Numbered from the stretch's first letter, positions 42,337-51,379 are shown. The stretch is 64,000 nucleotides of DNA from Lysobacter enzymogenes (GCF_017355525.1 NZ_CP067395.1:5716501-5780500); one strand, 5' to 3'. Made by a program: numbers and translations. Notes: a model not told the origin generated them from the sequence alone.

Positions 42337-45300
42337 TCAATGCTTGGTATCGAGCAACATCAACAGCCCCTTCGCCGCCGCCAGCCGCGCCGGCGCATCC
42401 GGCAGATCGAGCTTGATCCGCAGCTTGTCCGGCCCGTCCATCTGATACAGCTTCGGCTGCCCCTGGATCATCTTGATGATCGACAGCGGGTCGACATTGG
42501 GCCGCTCGATGAACTGCAGGCGGCCGCCCTTGTCGCCGAGGTCGAGCTTGCGGATGCCCAGCGCGGTCGCGGCGAGCTTGAGCTCGGCCACCGCGAACAG
42601 GTGCTTGGCCGCGTCCGGCAGCAGGCCGAAGCGGTCGATCATCTCCACTTGCAGCTCGCGCAGTTCCTCGCTGCCGCGCGCGCCGCTGATGCGCTTGTAC
42701 AGGGTCAGGCGGGTGTGCACGTCGGGCAGGTAGTCCTCGGGGATCAGCGCCGGAATGTGCAGCTCGACTTCGGCGCCGCGCGCGTCGGTCGAATCCACGT
42801 CCGGCAGCTTGCCCTGGCGGATCGAGCGCACCGCGCGCTCCAGCAGTTCGGTGTAGAGGCTGAAGCCGACCTCGGCCATCTGCCCGCTCTGGTCCTCGCC
42901 GAGCAGCTCGCCGGCGCCGCGGATTTCCAGGTCGTGGGTGGCCAGGGTGAAGCCGGCGCCGAGTTCGTCCATCGAGGCGATCGCCTCCAGCCGCTTCTGC
43001 GCGTCGGCGGTGACCGAACGCTGGTCCGGGATGACCAGATAAGCGTAGGCGCGATGGTGCGAACGGCCGACGCGGCCGCGCAGCTGGTGCAGCTGGGCCA
43101 GGCCGAACTTGTCGGCGCGGTTCATGATGATGGTGTTGGCGTTGGGGATGTCGATGCCCGACTCGATGATGGTCGTGCACAGCAGCACGTTGAAGCGCTG
43201 CTTGTGGAAGTCGAGCATCACGCTCTCGAGTTCGCGCTCGGCCATCTGGCCGTGGGCGATGCCGATGCGCGCTTCCGGCACCAGTTCTTCGAGCTGGCGC
43301 TTCATCCGGCCGATGCTCTCGACGTCGTTGTGCAGGAAGTACACCTGCCCGCCGCGCGACAGCTCGCGCTGGAACGCCTCGCGCAACTGCATGTCGTCCC
43401 ACGGCACGACGAAGGTCTGCACCGCCAGCCGGTGCGCCGGCGGGGTGGCGATGATGCTGAGGTCGCGCAGCCCGGCCATCGCCATGTTCAGCGTGCGCGG
43501 GATCGGCGTGGCGGTCAGCGTGAGCAGGTGCACGTTGGCGCGCAGCGCCTTCAGCGCTTCCTTCTGGCGCACGCCGAAGCGTTGTTCCTCGTCGACGATG
43601 ACCAGCCCGAGGTCCTTGAAGCGCACGTCGCTCTGCAACAGGCGATGGGTGCCGACGACCACGTCGATCTTGCCTTCGCTCAGCTTCTCCAGTTCGGCCT
43701 TGATCTCCTTGCTGGTCTTGAAGCGCGACAGCACTTCGACCTTGAGCGGCCAGTCGGCGAAGCGGTCGCGGAAATTGCGGTAGTGCTGTTCGGCCAGCAG
43801 CGTGGTCGGCACCAGCACCGCGACCTGCTTGCCGGCGGCGGCGGCGACGAAGGCCGCGCGCACCGCGACTTCGGTCTTGCCGAAGCCGACGTCGCCGCAG
43901 ACCACCCGGTCCATCGGCTGGCTGCTGCCGAGGTCGCGGATCACCGCTTCGATCGAGGAGTGCTGGTCGGGCGTTTCCTCGAACGGGAACGCCGCGGCGA
44001 ACGGTTCGTACATCGCCCGGTCGACGTCCAGCGCGAGGCCCGCGCGGGCCTGGCGCTTGGCCTGGATTTCCAGCAGTTCGGCGGCGACGTCGCGGACTTT
44101 CTCCGCGGCCTTGCGCTTGGCCTTGGTCCACTGCTCGCCGCCGAGCGAATGCAGCGGCGCGGTTTCCACCGACGCGCCGGAGTAGCGGCTGATCAGGTGC
44201 AGCTGCGCGACCGGCACGTACAGCCGGTCGCCCTTGGCGTATTCGATTTCCAGGTATTCGCCGGGCTGGCCGCCGGCTTCGAGCACGATCAGGCCGCGGT
44301 AACGGCCGACGCCGTGGTCCTCGTGCACGATCGGCGCGCCTTCGGACAGTTCGCCGAGGTCGCGGATGATCGCCTCGGGCTCGCGCCCGGCGCGCTTGCG
44401 CCGGCGCGGCTGCGAGGCGCGCTCGGGGAACAGCTGGCGTTCGGTCAGGATCGCCAGCGCCGGTTCGTCGATCGCGAAGCCGTCGTCGAGCGGCGCCACC
44501 GCGATGGCGAAGCGCGCCGCGCCGTCGCGGAACGCGGTCCAGTCGGCGACGGTCTCGGGGCGCAGCCCGGCCGATTGCAGCACTTCCAGCAAGGCCTCGC
44601 GGCGGCCGGCGGTGTCGGCGGCGATCAGCACCCGGCCCGGATAGCTGGCGAGAAACGATTTGAGCGCTTCGGCCGGCGCGGTGTCGCGCGCGGCCACCGG
44701 CAGGTTCGGCGCGGGCTGCTCGCCGAGCGCCAGCGCGCGCGGACGCTGCGCGTGCTGCTCGCCGCACAGTTCGATGCGCTCGCCCTGGTTGAGCCGTTCG
44801 CGCAGGCCGACCGGAGTCAGATACAACTGGTCCGGCGGCAGCAGCGGCCGTTCGATGTCGTGGCGGCGTTGTTCGTAACGCTCGCCGGTGTGGGCCCAGA
44901 ACGCGTCGGCGGCTTCGAGCGCGCCGTCGGCGATCACCGGCAGCACGTTGCCGGCGAGGTAATCGAACAGGGTCGCGGTCTGTTCGAAGAACAGCGGCAG
45001 GTAGTACTCGATGCCCGACGGCGCCAGCCCGGCCTTGAGGTCCTGGTACAGCGCGCTGCGCCGGGTGTCGAGGTCGAAGCGTTCGCGCAGCGCGTCGAGC
45101 GCGCGCTTCAGCGAGGCCTCGTCGAGCGGCACTTCGCGGCCCGGCAGAAGGCGCACGCGTTCGATCTTGTCGAGCGAGCGTTGCGATTCGGGATCGAACG
45201 CGCGGATGGTCTCGATCTCGTCGTCGAGCAGTTCGACCCGGAACGGCGAGTCCGCGCCCATCGGATAGACGTCGAGCAGGCCGCCGCGCACGGCGAAATC

Positions 45301-45795
45301 GCCGGGGTCGAGCACCTGCGGCACGTTGCGGTAACCGGCCGATTCGAGCCGGCGCTTTTCGCCGTCGAGGTCCAGGCGCTGGCCGACGCGCACGTCGAAG
45401 CTGCCGCCGACCACGTGGCGCAGCGGTGCGAGCTTCTGCAGCAGCGTCTGCACCGGCACCACGACGATGCCGCGCTTGAGCGACGGCAGCCGGTGCAGCG
45501 CGGACAGGCGTTGCGAGACGATGTCCGGATGCGGGCTGAAGACGTCGTAAGGCAACGTCTCCCAATCCGGGAACGGCAGCACCGGCAGCGCGCCGTCGGC
45601 CGCGCCTTCGGCGCCGAGCAGGGTGCGCAGATCGGCTTCGAGCTGATGCGCGCCGTGGTTGTCGCGGGTCACCGCCAGCAGCGGGCCGTCGTGTTCGCCG
45701 GCGGCGCGGGCGATCGCCCAGGCCAGCGCGGAGGGCGAGGCCGGCGCGCGCCACCAGGCGCGCTGCTGGCCGGGTTTGGGCAGAAGAGCGGACAC
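42337..45795 (-). CDS. mfd: Transcription-repair coupling factor Mfd
   Basis: 1152 residues, normal length. N-terminal UvrB-homology module, a CarD-like RNA-polymerase interaction domain (VHEDHGVGRYRGL near 490), and a RecG-like translocase: Walker A GDVGFGKTE near 635, DEEQ-type motif VDEEQRFGV near 733, GRVGRSHHRAYAYL. A TRCF C-terminal domain ends the protein. It displaces stalled RNA polymerase and recruits UvrA to lesions in transcribed strands. Alone in its transcript unit. Confidence 0.98.
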   Translation of the reverse strand: MSALLPKPGQQRAWWRAPASPSALAWAIARAAGEHDGPLLAVTRDNHGAHQLEADLRTLLGAEGAADGALPVLPFPDWETLPYDVFSPHPDIVSQRLSALHRLPSLKRGIVVVPVQTLLQKLAPLRHVVGGSFDVRVGQRLDLDGEKRRLESAGYRNVPQVLDPGDFAVRGGLLDVYPMGADSPFRVELLDDEIETIRAFDPESQRSLDKIERVRLLPGREVPLDEASLKRALDALRERFDLDTRRSALYQDLKAGLAPSGIEYYLPLFFEQTATLFDYLAGNVLPVIADGALEAADAFWAHTGERYEQRRHDIERPLLPPDQLYLTPVGLRERLNQGERIELCGEQHAQRPRALALGEQPAPNLPVAARDTAPAEALKSFLASYPGRVLIAADTAGRREALLEVLQSAGLRPETVADWTAFRDGAARFAIAVAPLDDGFAIDEPALAILTERQLFPERASQPRRRKRAGREPEAIIRDLGELSEGAPIVHEDHGVGRYRGLIVLEAGGQPGEYLEIEYAKGDRLYVPVAQLHLISRYSGASVETAPLHSLGGEQWTKAKRKAAEKVRDVAAELLEIQAKRQARAGLALDVDRAMYEPFAAAFPFEETPDQHSSIEAVIRDLGSSQPMDRVVCGDVGFGKTEVAVRAAFVAAAAGKQVAVLVPTTLLAEQHYRNFRDRFADWPLKVEVLSRFKTSKEIKAELEKLSEGKIDVVVGTHRLLQSDVRFKDLGLVIVDEEQRFGVRQKEALKALRANVHLLTLTATPIPRTLNMAMAGLRDLSIIATPPAHRLAVQTFVVPWDDMQLREAFQRELSRGGQVYFLHNDVESIGRMKRQLEELVPEARIGIAHGQMAERELESVMLDFHKQRFNVLLCTTIIESGIDIPNANTIIMNRADKFGLAQLHQLRGRVGRSHHRAYAYLVIPDQRSVTADAQKRLEAIASMDELGAGFTLATHDLEIRGAGELLGEDQSGQMAEVGFSLYTELLERAVRSIRQGKLPDVDSTDARGAEVELHIPALIPEDYLPDVHTRLTLYKRISGARGSEELRELQVEMIDRFGLLPDAAKHLFAVAELKLAATALGIRKLDLGDKGGRLQFIERPNVDPLSIIKMIQGQPKLYQMDGPDKLRIKLDLPDAPARLAAAKGLLMLLDTKH

Positions 45796-46121
45796 GTGAG
45801 GAAGGCTTCGCTGGGGGCGGCTAGGTTAGCCGCTGGTGGACAGGGCGTCACCCTGGCTGCGCGGCGTGCGGCGCGGCGGCGGGTTGGGCGGAGAGTGTGG
45901 TTCAGATGGGGGCGAATGCTGCGAAAACAATCGGTCCGGGGCATCGATGATGCGGCACTGCGTGCCCCGGCGCATAAGGATTAATGTCACCTGTGCGCAA
46001 TGCGTGCATGAAGGTTGCATATGCGCGAAAAACCCCTGGAAAACAGCTGCGGAAACGGTGTTAGGCTCGCCGCGGCCGCATCGGTTTGCGGCCGTTCTGA
46101 CTCAAGGTCGAGGAGGGGAGC
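45796..46121. other. Divergent intergenic region upstream of mfd
   Basis: 326 bases between divergent mfd and the first small secreted-protein gene. A sharp AT-richer stretch at 45935-46070 holds the likely promoter of the latter (GTTAGGCT near 46060 as a possible -10). GGTCGAGGAGGGGAGC supplies its ribosome site. No ORF. Confidence 0.45.
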
Positions 46122-46394
46122 ATGCAGAACCAGAAGCGTTGGCGCGCGCTGCGGCGCGTGGCGGCCGTCGGGCTGATCGCGGCGGGCGGTTTGTTTTCGC
46201 TGAGCAGTTTCGCTTTTCCGGAAGGCAACGATTTCCTGTTGATCCGCACCTATTACGCCGAGGGCGATTCCGTCCGGACCGAGAGGGTCGGCGCGTCCTA
46301 TGGCGGTTACTGCCGCATAGTGGTTCGCCCGAAAGATTGGGGGCGGCAGACCTCGAACTACCTCGATCAACGCATTCCTTGCAACCAACTGTAG
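46122..46394 (+). CDS. Small secreted two-Cys protein, array member 1
   Basis: 90 residues. Signal peptide (about 1-32, ...LFSLSSFAFP). Mature part ~58 residues with LLIRTYYAEGDSVR, two cysteines (YCRIVV, PCNQL) and a WGRQTSNYLDQ block. It aligns loosely with the proteins at 46815 and 47130: a strand of type LLIxTYxxEG, a Cys, WGxxT, and a final Cys. It recalls the DUF6289 set of small exported proteins (not verified). Function unknown. Confidence 0.75.
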   Translation: MQNQKRWRALRRVAAVGLIAAGGLFSLSSFAFPEGNDFLLIRTYYAEGDSVRTERVGASYGGYCRIVVRPKDWGRQTSNYLDQRIPCNQL

Positions 46395-46814
46395 GCAGGC
46401 GCGTTATCCGATGTTGCGGGCGCCGCCGCCCGCCGCCGGGCAATGCGGCGGCGGGCGGCTCGATTCGAGGCGCGACGCCCTGCGCCGCTGCACATCGGGC
46501 AGGGGCGCAGCGTCATCCGGCCCGCCGGCGGCTGCGGCGTGCGCGCTTTGCGTCCGGTGTCGCGGAAGCGCGCGACGCAACGCGCTATACCGGACAGCGC
46601 CAGTCCGCATGAAGCCTGGGCACGAGACCGGCGAATGCGGTGTGGGCTGCGGGCGCGTACCGATGCGCGGACGCCCGTCCGAACGCAGTCCGTCTTGGAT
46701 GGAGGCAGGGGACGCCGAATCAATCACGGCATCGCGGCCGCAGCGGCCGCATCCATCGTTCCCGGCCGCGCGTTCGCGCGGGCCGATGGCGTGCCGACGC
46801 TAAGGAGAAGCCCG
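46395..46814. other. Intergenic region between array members 1 and 2
   Basis: 420 bases with no credible ORF. A long GC hairpin (GCCGCCGCCCGCCGC / GCGGCGGGCGGC, 46423-46463) stands just after gene 1 and may end its transcript, though it lacks a T-run. Confidence 0.45.
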
Positions 46815-47069
46815 ATGAAGCGCAAGACAGTCAAATGGTCGCTCGCCGCCGCGGTGCTCGCGCTGGCCGGCTCGTTTTCGCTGGGGTTGTCGGCATTGCC
46901 GTATCCGCCCGACAACGGCTGGATGATCGTGACCTGGAGCAGCGACGGCGTCGCCCATGGCCAGCGGCATTACGGCAACTGCCCGCCGAACACGCCGTAT
47001 CCGCTGGACTGGGGTTATACCGGCGGCACGCCGACGATCACCTACATGGACTGCGCCAGCGTCGAGTAA
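46815..47069 (+). CDS. Small secreted two-Cys protein, array member 2
   Basis: 84 residues. Start set by AAGGAG 8 bases upstream of ATG 46815. Signal peptide (about 1-28, SLGLSALPYPP). Mature part has WMIVTWSSDGVAHGQRHYGN, cysteines in NCPPNTP and YMDCASVE, and WGYTGGTPTITYM. It is distinct in sequence from members 1 and 3 but shares the plan. Presumed periplasmic or secreted. Confidence 0.8.
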   Translation: MKRKTVKWSLAAAVLALAGSFSLGLSALPYPPDNGWMIVTWSSDGVAHGQRHYGNCPPNTPYPLDWGYTGGTPTITYMDCASVE

Positions 47070-47129
47070 ACGCGACGTCGGCAGCATCGACCGCCGCGCA
47101 CGCGGCGACGATTCGGGAGGAACGATGCG

Positions 47130-47408
47130 ATGAACAGGATCATGCGCGATTCGCGCGTACGCCGCGGCGGGCTGGGATTGGCGCTGGTGGCGCTGGCGGC
47201 GTTCGCGCCGCTGGGGCTGGCCGGGCCGGTGGTGCCCAACGGCAAACTGCTGATCACCACCTACTGGTTCGAAGGCGAGGCGGTCGGCGGCGATGTCGAC
47301 GGGGTCTGTCCCGAAGGCGCGCCGATGCCGTTGCCGTGGGGGCGGCGCACCAGCCAGAAGACGTATTCGTACATGGCTTGCGCGGCGCCGCCGGGCACCG
47401 AGCCCTGA
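47130..47408 (+). CDS. Small secreted two-Cys protein, array member 3
   Basis: 92 residues. Signal peptide (about 1-31, ALAAFAPLGLAGP). Mature part: KLLITTYWFEGEAVGG, a Cys in GVCPEGAPMPLPWGRRTSQKTYS and another in YMACAAPP. GGGAGG precedes the ATG at 47130. The core KLLITTYWFEGE and the final WGxxTxxxxxY(M)xC are nearest to member 1 and to member 2 respectively. Confidence 0.8.
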   Translation: MNRIMRDSRVRRGGLGLALVALAAFAPLGLAGPVVPNGKLLITTYWFEGEAVGGDVDGVCPEGAPMPLPWGRRTSQKTYSYMACAAPPGTEP

Positions 47409-47502
47409 GCGAAAGCTTGCAGCGGTTCGCCCCCGTCGCCGAATGCGGCGGCGGGGGCCGCGGCTGGCGCCGGAGGCGCCATGCCGGGATCAGGAGACGG
47501 GG

Positions 47503-47554
47503 GCGCGACACGCCCAATCAGGCGCCTGTGGCGCGACATTCCCAATCAGGCGCC
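47503..47554. repeat. 28-base direct repeat at the GNAT 3' end
   Basis: GCGCGACACGCCCAATCAGGCGCC (47503-47526) recurs as GCGCGACATTCCCAATCAGGCGCC (47531-47554). The second copy carries the stop codon of the GNAT gene on the minus strand; the first lies just downstream of it. Small duplication, no known function. Confidence 0.7.
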
Positions 47555-48121
47555 GCTGGCGCCTTCGGCAGCCGTCGGCTTGTTGCGCAGGTCCAGCGAC
47601 ACCCGGATCAGGCCCGGCGAATCCTGGTGGAACTCGCGTTCGAAGCCGAGCGAGTGGGCCAGCGACAGCATCGGCGTGTTGTGTTCGAACACGTCGCCGT
47701 ACAGCCGGTGCACCTTCTTGCCGCGCGCCCACTTCACCAGCCGGGTCATCAGATAGCGGCCCAAGCCCATGTTGGCGATGTAGCGGCTGACCAGGATCGC
47801 GAACTCCGCGTCCTGGGTGCGCTCGTCGATCACGACCCGCGCGACCGCGCCGACCAGGGCCTCGCCCGGCGGCAGCGGCTCGGCTGCGACCAGGGCGAAC
47901 TCGGTGCGCGGATCGACCCGGGTGAAGCGCTCGGCCATCTCGGGGGTGAGCTCCTTGAGCGCGTAGAGGAAGCGCTGGCGCACCTCGTCGGGCTGGAGCA
48001 GGGCGAAGCCGGCGCGCAGAGGATCGGCGTCCTCGGGCCTGACCGGTCGGATCAGGACTTCGCGTCCGTTGGGGAGCCGCTGGCGTTCGTGCCAGGGCGG
48101 GAGACGTTCACGCGTGGCCAT
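47546..48121 (-). CDS. GNAT family N-acetyltransferase
   Basis: 191 residues. GNAT domain from EVLIRPVRPEDADPLRAGF; motif A region FAILVSRYIANMGLGRYLMTRLVKWA (about 125-150) with the GLGRYL acetyl-CoA loop, and HRLYGDVFEHNTPMLSLAHSLGF, typical of the Rim-like or acyl-CoA-synthetase-linked GNATs. Substrate unknown. The start at 48121 is preferred; an in-frame ATG at 48139 also exists and neither has a strong ribosome site. Confidence 0.83.
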   Translation of the reverse strand: MATRERLPPWHERQRLPNGREVLIRPVRPEDADPLRAGFALLQPDEVRQRFLYALKELTPEMAERFTRVDPRTEFALVAAEPLPPGEALVGAVARVVIDERTQDAEFAILVSRYIANMGLGRYLMTRLVKWARGKKVHRLYGDVFEHNTPMLSLAHSLGFEREFHQDSPGLIRVSLDLRNKPTAAEGASGA

Positions 48122-48764
48122 GAGCGGATAGTGGCACATTGTGACGAATTTGGCCCTTCATCCGATTCTCGGCGGCGGCACCGGCGGCCCGGCGACACTG
48201 AACAGCCTGAATACGCTTCCGGCGGGGTGAAGGGTGGGCCCTGCCGGGCTGGTACGGCACTTTCGATGGGTACGGCCGTCGCGGGGGGATGCGGACGAGA
48301 GGCATGATGGCCGTGTGAATGCGGCCTGACAATGCCCAGCCGACGGACGCGACGCCAGTGCCGGAGGGGGTGGGCCTGGCACGGGCGGTGTGTGCTGGGC
48401 AGGTCGAGGGTTCGCCGGGACAGAGGGAAGACCATACGGCCCGTCGTGCATCTAGCGGACGTCATGCCCGCGAAGACGGGCATCCAGGGCTCCACCCAGG
48501 CAGGACACCGAAGTCTCTGGATCCCCGCCTTCGCGGGGATGACGATCTCTAAGAGGCGCCGCGAACTTCAAGAGGCGCCGCGAAACCCACCCGCCGTCAT
48601 GCCCGCGAATGCGGGCATCCAGGGCTTCATCGCGACGGAATTACCGCGCGCCCCAACATCGACGCATCCCGCGCGAACACCCGCGCCTGCCAAGCGCAAG
48701 CCACTCAACCGCCAGCATCGGCAATGCTAGACTCCGGCGCCTCGACCCAAGGAGCAGTTCAGTC
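48122..48764. other. 643-base intergenic region with repeats
   Basis: Between divergent GNAT and CDF genes. Contains three copies of the CCCGCGAAGNCGGG palindrome (48460-48492, 48515-48543 inverted, 48595-48638), plus a short direct repeat AAGAGGCGCCGCGAA at 48552 and 48570. Frames here are repeat translations, not genes. The last ~40 bases hold the CDF ribosome site AAGGAG. Confidence 0.65.
48460..48638. repeat. Cluster of CCCGCGAANNCGGG palindromic repeats
   Basis: Copies at 48460-48492 (plus), 48515-48543 (minus) and 48595-48638 (plus). Each has a perfect or near-perfect hairpin such as TGCCCGCGAAGACGGGCA; the third also shares the tail CCAGGGCTTCATCGCGACGGA with the copy inside rlmKL. 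Confidence 0.85.
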
Positions 48765-49679
48765 ATGGCAGGTGGTGGTGATTCGACCCGCGCGATCTTG
48801 TTCGCGCTCGGCGCCAATTTCGCGATCGCGGTGGCCAAGGGCGTGGCCGCGTTCTTCACCGGCTCCAGCGCCATGCTGGCCGAGACCGTCCACTCGCTGG
48901 CCGACTGCGGCAACCAGGGTCTGCTGATCCTCGGCCTCAAGCAGGCCAAGCGCCCGCCGTCGCCGGACTATCCGCTGGGTTACGGCAAGGCGATCTACTT
49001 CTGGTCGTTCCTGGTCGCGGTGATGCTGTTCACCGTCGGCGGCATGTTTTCGCTGTACGAAGGCATCCACAAGCTGCAGCATCCCGAGCCGCTGAAGCAG
49101 TGGTGGTGGGCGGCCGGCGTGCTGGTGTTCGGCATCGTCGCCGAAGGCATTTCGATGCGCGCCTGTCTGCAGGAAGTGGCCAAGGCGCGCGGCCAGCGTT
49201 CGCTGTGGCAGTGGTTCCGCGAGAGCCGCCAGGCCGAGCTGGTGGTGATCTTCGGCGAAGACCTGGCCGCGCTGCTGGGCCTGGTGCTGGCGCTGATCGC
49301 GGTGATGCTGACGGTGGTCACCGGCAACCCGATCTGGGACGCGATCGGTACGGTGTGCATCGGCGCGCTGCTGATCATCGTCGCGGTGTTCGTCGCCATC
49401 GAGGTCAAGGCGATGCTGATCGGCCAGAGTGTCGACCCGCTGCGCCAGCAGCAGATCCGCGAATTCCTCGACGCGCGCCCGGAAGTGGCGCGCGTGATCA
49501 GCCTGATCACCCTGCAACTGGGCAACGAGGTGATGGTGTCGGTGCAGGCGCAGATGCGCGAGGAGCACAGCGTCGCCGGCCTGACCGAGCAGATCAACGC
49601 GGTCGAGCGGGCGATGAAGCAGGCCTTCCCGGAAGTGCGCTGGAGCTTCTTCGAGCCGGACTTCAAGCCGGCGGCGTAA
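48765..49679 (+). CDS. Cation diffusion facilitator (CDF) family transporter
   Basis: 304 residues. Six transmembrane helices, with TM2 motif AMLAETVHSLADCGNQ (metal-binding H/D near 43-47), YPLGYGKAIYFWSFLVAV and a second metal site in IFGEDLAALLGLV near 161-173. The C-terminal cytoplasmic ferredoxin-like part runs from ~210. CDF proteins export Zn2+, Fe2+, Co2+ or Mn2+ by proton antiport; the metal is not predictable. The HxxxD/ExxxD arrangement is atypical of the ZitB set, so iron/zinc remains open. Terminator follows. Confidence 0.88.
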   Translation: MAGGGDSTRAILFALGANFAIAVAKGVAAFFTGSSAMLAETVHSLADCGNQGLLILGLKQAKRPPSPDYPLGYGKAIYFWSFLVAVMLFTVGGMFSLYEGIHKLQHPEPLKQWWWAAGVLVFGIVAEGISMRACLQEVAKARGQRSLWQWFRESRQAELVVIFGEDLAALLGLVLALIAVMLTVVTGNPIWDAIGTVCIGALLIIVAVFVAIEVKAMLIGQSVDPLRQQQIREFLDARPEVARVISLITLQLGNEVMVSVQAQMREEHSVAGLTEQINAVERAMKQAFPEVRWSFFEPDFKPAA

Positions 49680-49699
49680 GCCGCGGCGTTGCGCGAAAC

Positions 49700-49724
49700 A
49701 GCCCGGCCCCGCGCCGGGCTTTTC
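49700..49724 (+). terminator. Rho-independent terminator of the CDF gene
   Basis: Stem AGCCCGGC/GCCGGGCT with CCCGC loop followed by TTTTCG, 21 bases past the stop. Confidence 0.85.
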
Positions 49725-49792
49725 GTTTGCGCGCTTTGTTCGCGCGTCGGTCGCGGCGATAATCCGACCGTAACGGACAGGGAAGGGATGCG

Positions 49793-50836
49793 ATGAACAC
49801 GGGCAAGGCGGTGTTGTTGTCGAGCGCGATCGTGCTGGCCTTGCTCGGCGCGGCCGGCGGCGGGCTGTATTTGCTGGACCGCAAGATGAAACATACCTAC
49901 TACCGCTTTCAGCTCAATACGCCGGGCGACAAGTCGCGGAACCTGACCGGCGACAAGACCCCGAAGCAGACCCGAGGCGAGCCCGCGGACGCCGAGGGCT
50001 GCGGCTTGAAAGACGAGCACGCCCTGGCCAAAGCCGCGCTGGCCCCGGCCGCGCTGGCGCTGGAGCGCAGCCAGCGGCCGTTGCTGCGCATCGCGCTCGC
50101 GCCGATGGCGCGCGACGAAACCCGCGCCAGCAAGGTCGGCGGCCGCGCCTACTGGGCGGCCGGGCGCGAGTATCCGCGCGATCCGCAGGGCCGGCCGTTG
50201 AGCCTGCTGGCGCAGATCGATCTGGCCGCGGTGCCGAAGATGCCCGGCTATCCCGAGCGCGGCCTGTTGCAGTTCTTCATCAGTGGCGACGACTACTACG
50301 GCGCCGCGCTCGACGCCGCCGACCGCGGCGACCGCATGCAGGCGCTGGCGCAGCAAAAGGGTTTCCGCGTGGTGTATTGGGCCGACGCCTCGGCGCCGGA
50401 CGTCGCGCCGCCCGCGGGCGCGGCGGCCGAGCAGCTGCCGTTCGATCCGGCCAAGCCGCGGCGGATGACGTTCTCCACCGATTACGAGAGCATCGGCATC
50501 GCCGATGTCGGCTTGAACGACGCCTTGGGCGGCGATCCGGCCGAGCTGGCGGCGCAGTATCTGCGCGAGCATCCGCAGACCACGGACAGCTACGAGGAAC
50601 TCACCGACAAGGTGTCCGAGTACCTCGACCGCAGCGGCCACAAGCTCGGCGGCCACCCGCAGTTCACCCAGAGCGACCCGCGCGAGCCCGGCGACCGCCG
50701 GGTGCTGCTGTTCCAGCTCGACAGCGACGATCAGATGATGTGGGGCGATTCGGGCATCGCCAATTTCTTCATCGATCCCGACGATCTGGCGCGCGCGGAT
50801 TTCAGCCGTGTGTCGTATCACTGGGATTGCTACTGA
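49793..50836 (+). CDS. DUF1963 (YwqG-like) protein with membrane anchor
   Basis: 347 residues. One N-terminal hydrophobic helix (about 7-27), then a DUF1963/YwqG-type domain: SKVGGRAYWAAGREYPRDPQG and PLSLLAQIDLAAVPKMPGYPERGLLQFFISGDDYYG near 130-165, and LGGHPQFTQSDPRE, LLFQLDSDDQMMWGDSGIANFFI near 284-332. These are the family landmarks. Role unknown. A GGGAAGGG ribosome site precedes ATG 49793. Anchor suggests an extracytoplasmic location, uncommon for the family. Confidence 0.85.
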   Translation: MNTGKAVLLSSAIVLALLGAAGGGLYLLDRKMKHTYYRFQLNTPGDKSRNLTGDKTPKQTRGEPADAEGCGLKDEHALAKAALAPAALALERSQRPLLRIALAPMARDETRASKVGGRAYWAAGREYPRDPQGRPLSLLAQIDLAAVPKMPGYPERGLLQFFISGDDYYGAALDAADRGDRMQALAQQKGFRVVYWADASAPDVAPPAGAAAEQLPFDPAKPRRMTFSTDYESIGIADVGLNDALGGDPAELAAQYLREHPQTTDSYEELTDKVSEYLDRSGHKLGGHPQFTQSDPREPGDRRVLLFQLDSDDQMMWGDSGIANFFIDPDDLARADFSRVSYHWDCY

Positions 50837-50859
50837 CGTCCCGGCGAAATTCGCTGCGG

Positions 50860-51103
50860 CGAGCGTGCGCCGCCACCGGCGCCAGAACCGCGCGCCCTGC
50901 ATCGTCCTGTTCGACAGCGACGTGCCCGGCTGTTTCGCGGCGGGCGCGCGCTTGCCGCGCAGGCGTCTGCACGCATCGACGCCGACCCTGCATCGGCCGC
51001 GACGGTCGTCGAGACCACGCGGCGCTCCCGCGATTTCTACCCGCGCCACGGCTTCGTCGCCAGCCGCAGGCCGTACTACGGATTCGCGCCGGCCACGGCC
51101 TGA
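50860..51103 (+). pseudogene. Possible GNAT acetyltransferase remnant
   Basis: One frame ends with SRDFYPRHGFVASRRPYYGF and a TGA at 51101-51103. This matches the C-terminal strand of GNAT proteins (FYxRxGFV). Upstream of ~50950 the reading shifts between frames and no start codon or acetyl-CoA motif is found. I read it as a decayed fragment, not a gene; the match is only to a short motif. Confidence 0.4.
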
Positions 51104-51178
51104 CCGAGATGCGGCGGCTGTCGCCGCGCGCTGCGGCCGGACAAGCCGGGCCGCGACTGCGCGGCCCGGCCGGGACCG

Positions 51179-51379
51179 TCAGGGAAGCACGCAGCCGCAG
51201 CGGCGATAGCAATTGGCGTAGTTCAACTCGCAGTTCGTGGTGGCCGGGTTGCAGCTGGCGTAGGCGCGCTCGCAACCCAGGCGGCAGGTGTTGTTGCAGG
51301 CGGCGACCGCAGTGGCGGTCATGCCGATGCCGAAGGCGAACGCGCAGCAGGCGAGCAGGACGGCTTTCTTCCTAAGCAT
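51179..51379 (-). CDS. Small secreted Cys-rich protein
   Basis: 66 residues. Start at 51379 has an AAGGA-type ribosome site. A signal peptide (about 1-27, ...TATAVAA) releases a ~39-residue peptide with eight cysteines: ACNNTCRLGCERAYASC, NCELNYANC, YRRCGC. Four disulfides would give a compact knot, as in defensin-like or metal-binding peptides. No homologue recognised. Single gene, ending near the GNAT remnant. Confidence 0.75.
   Translation of the reverse strand: MLRKKAVLLACCAFAFGIGMTATAVAACNNTCRLGCERAYASCNPATTNCELNYANCYRRCGCVLP

Noticed and set aside
42193..45984. 1263-residue plus-strand ORF opposite mfd
   Set aside because: Antisense shadow caused by high GC; mfd has all its motifs on the other strand.
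48460..48638. Palindromes considered as riboswitch or sRNA
   Set aside because: They match a dispersed repeat also found inside rlmKL, so a repeat is the simpler reading.
49793..50836. YwqG-like protein as a cytosolic enzyme
   Set aside because: The N-terminal hydrophobic helix argues for membrane anchoring, so location is left as anchored.
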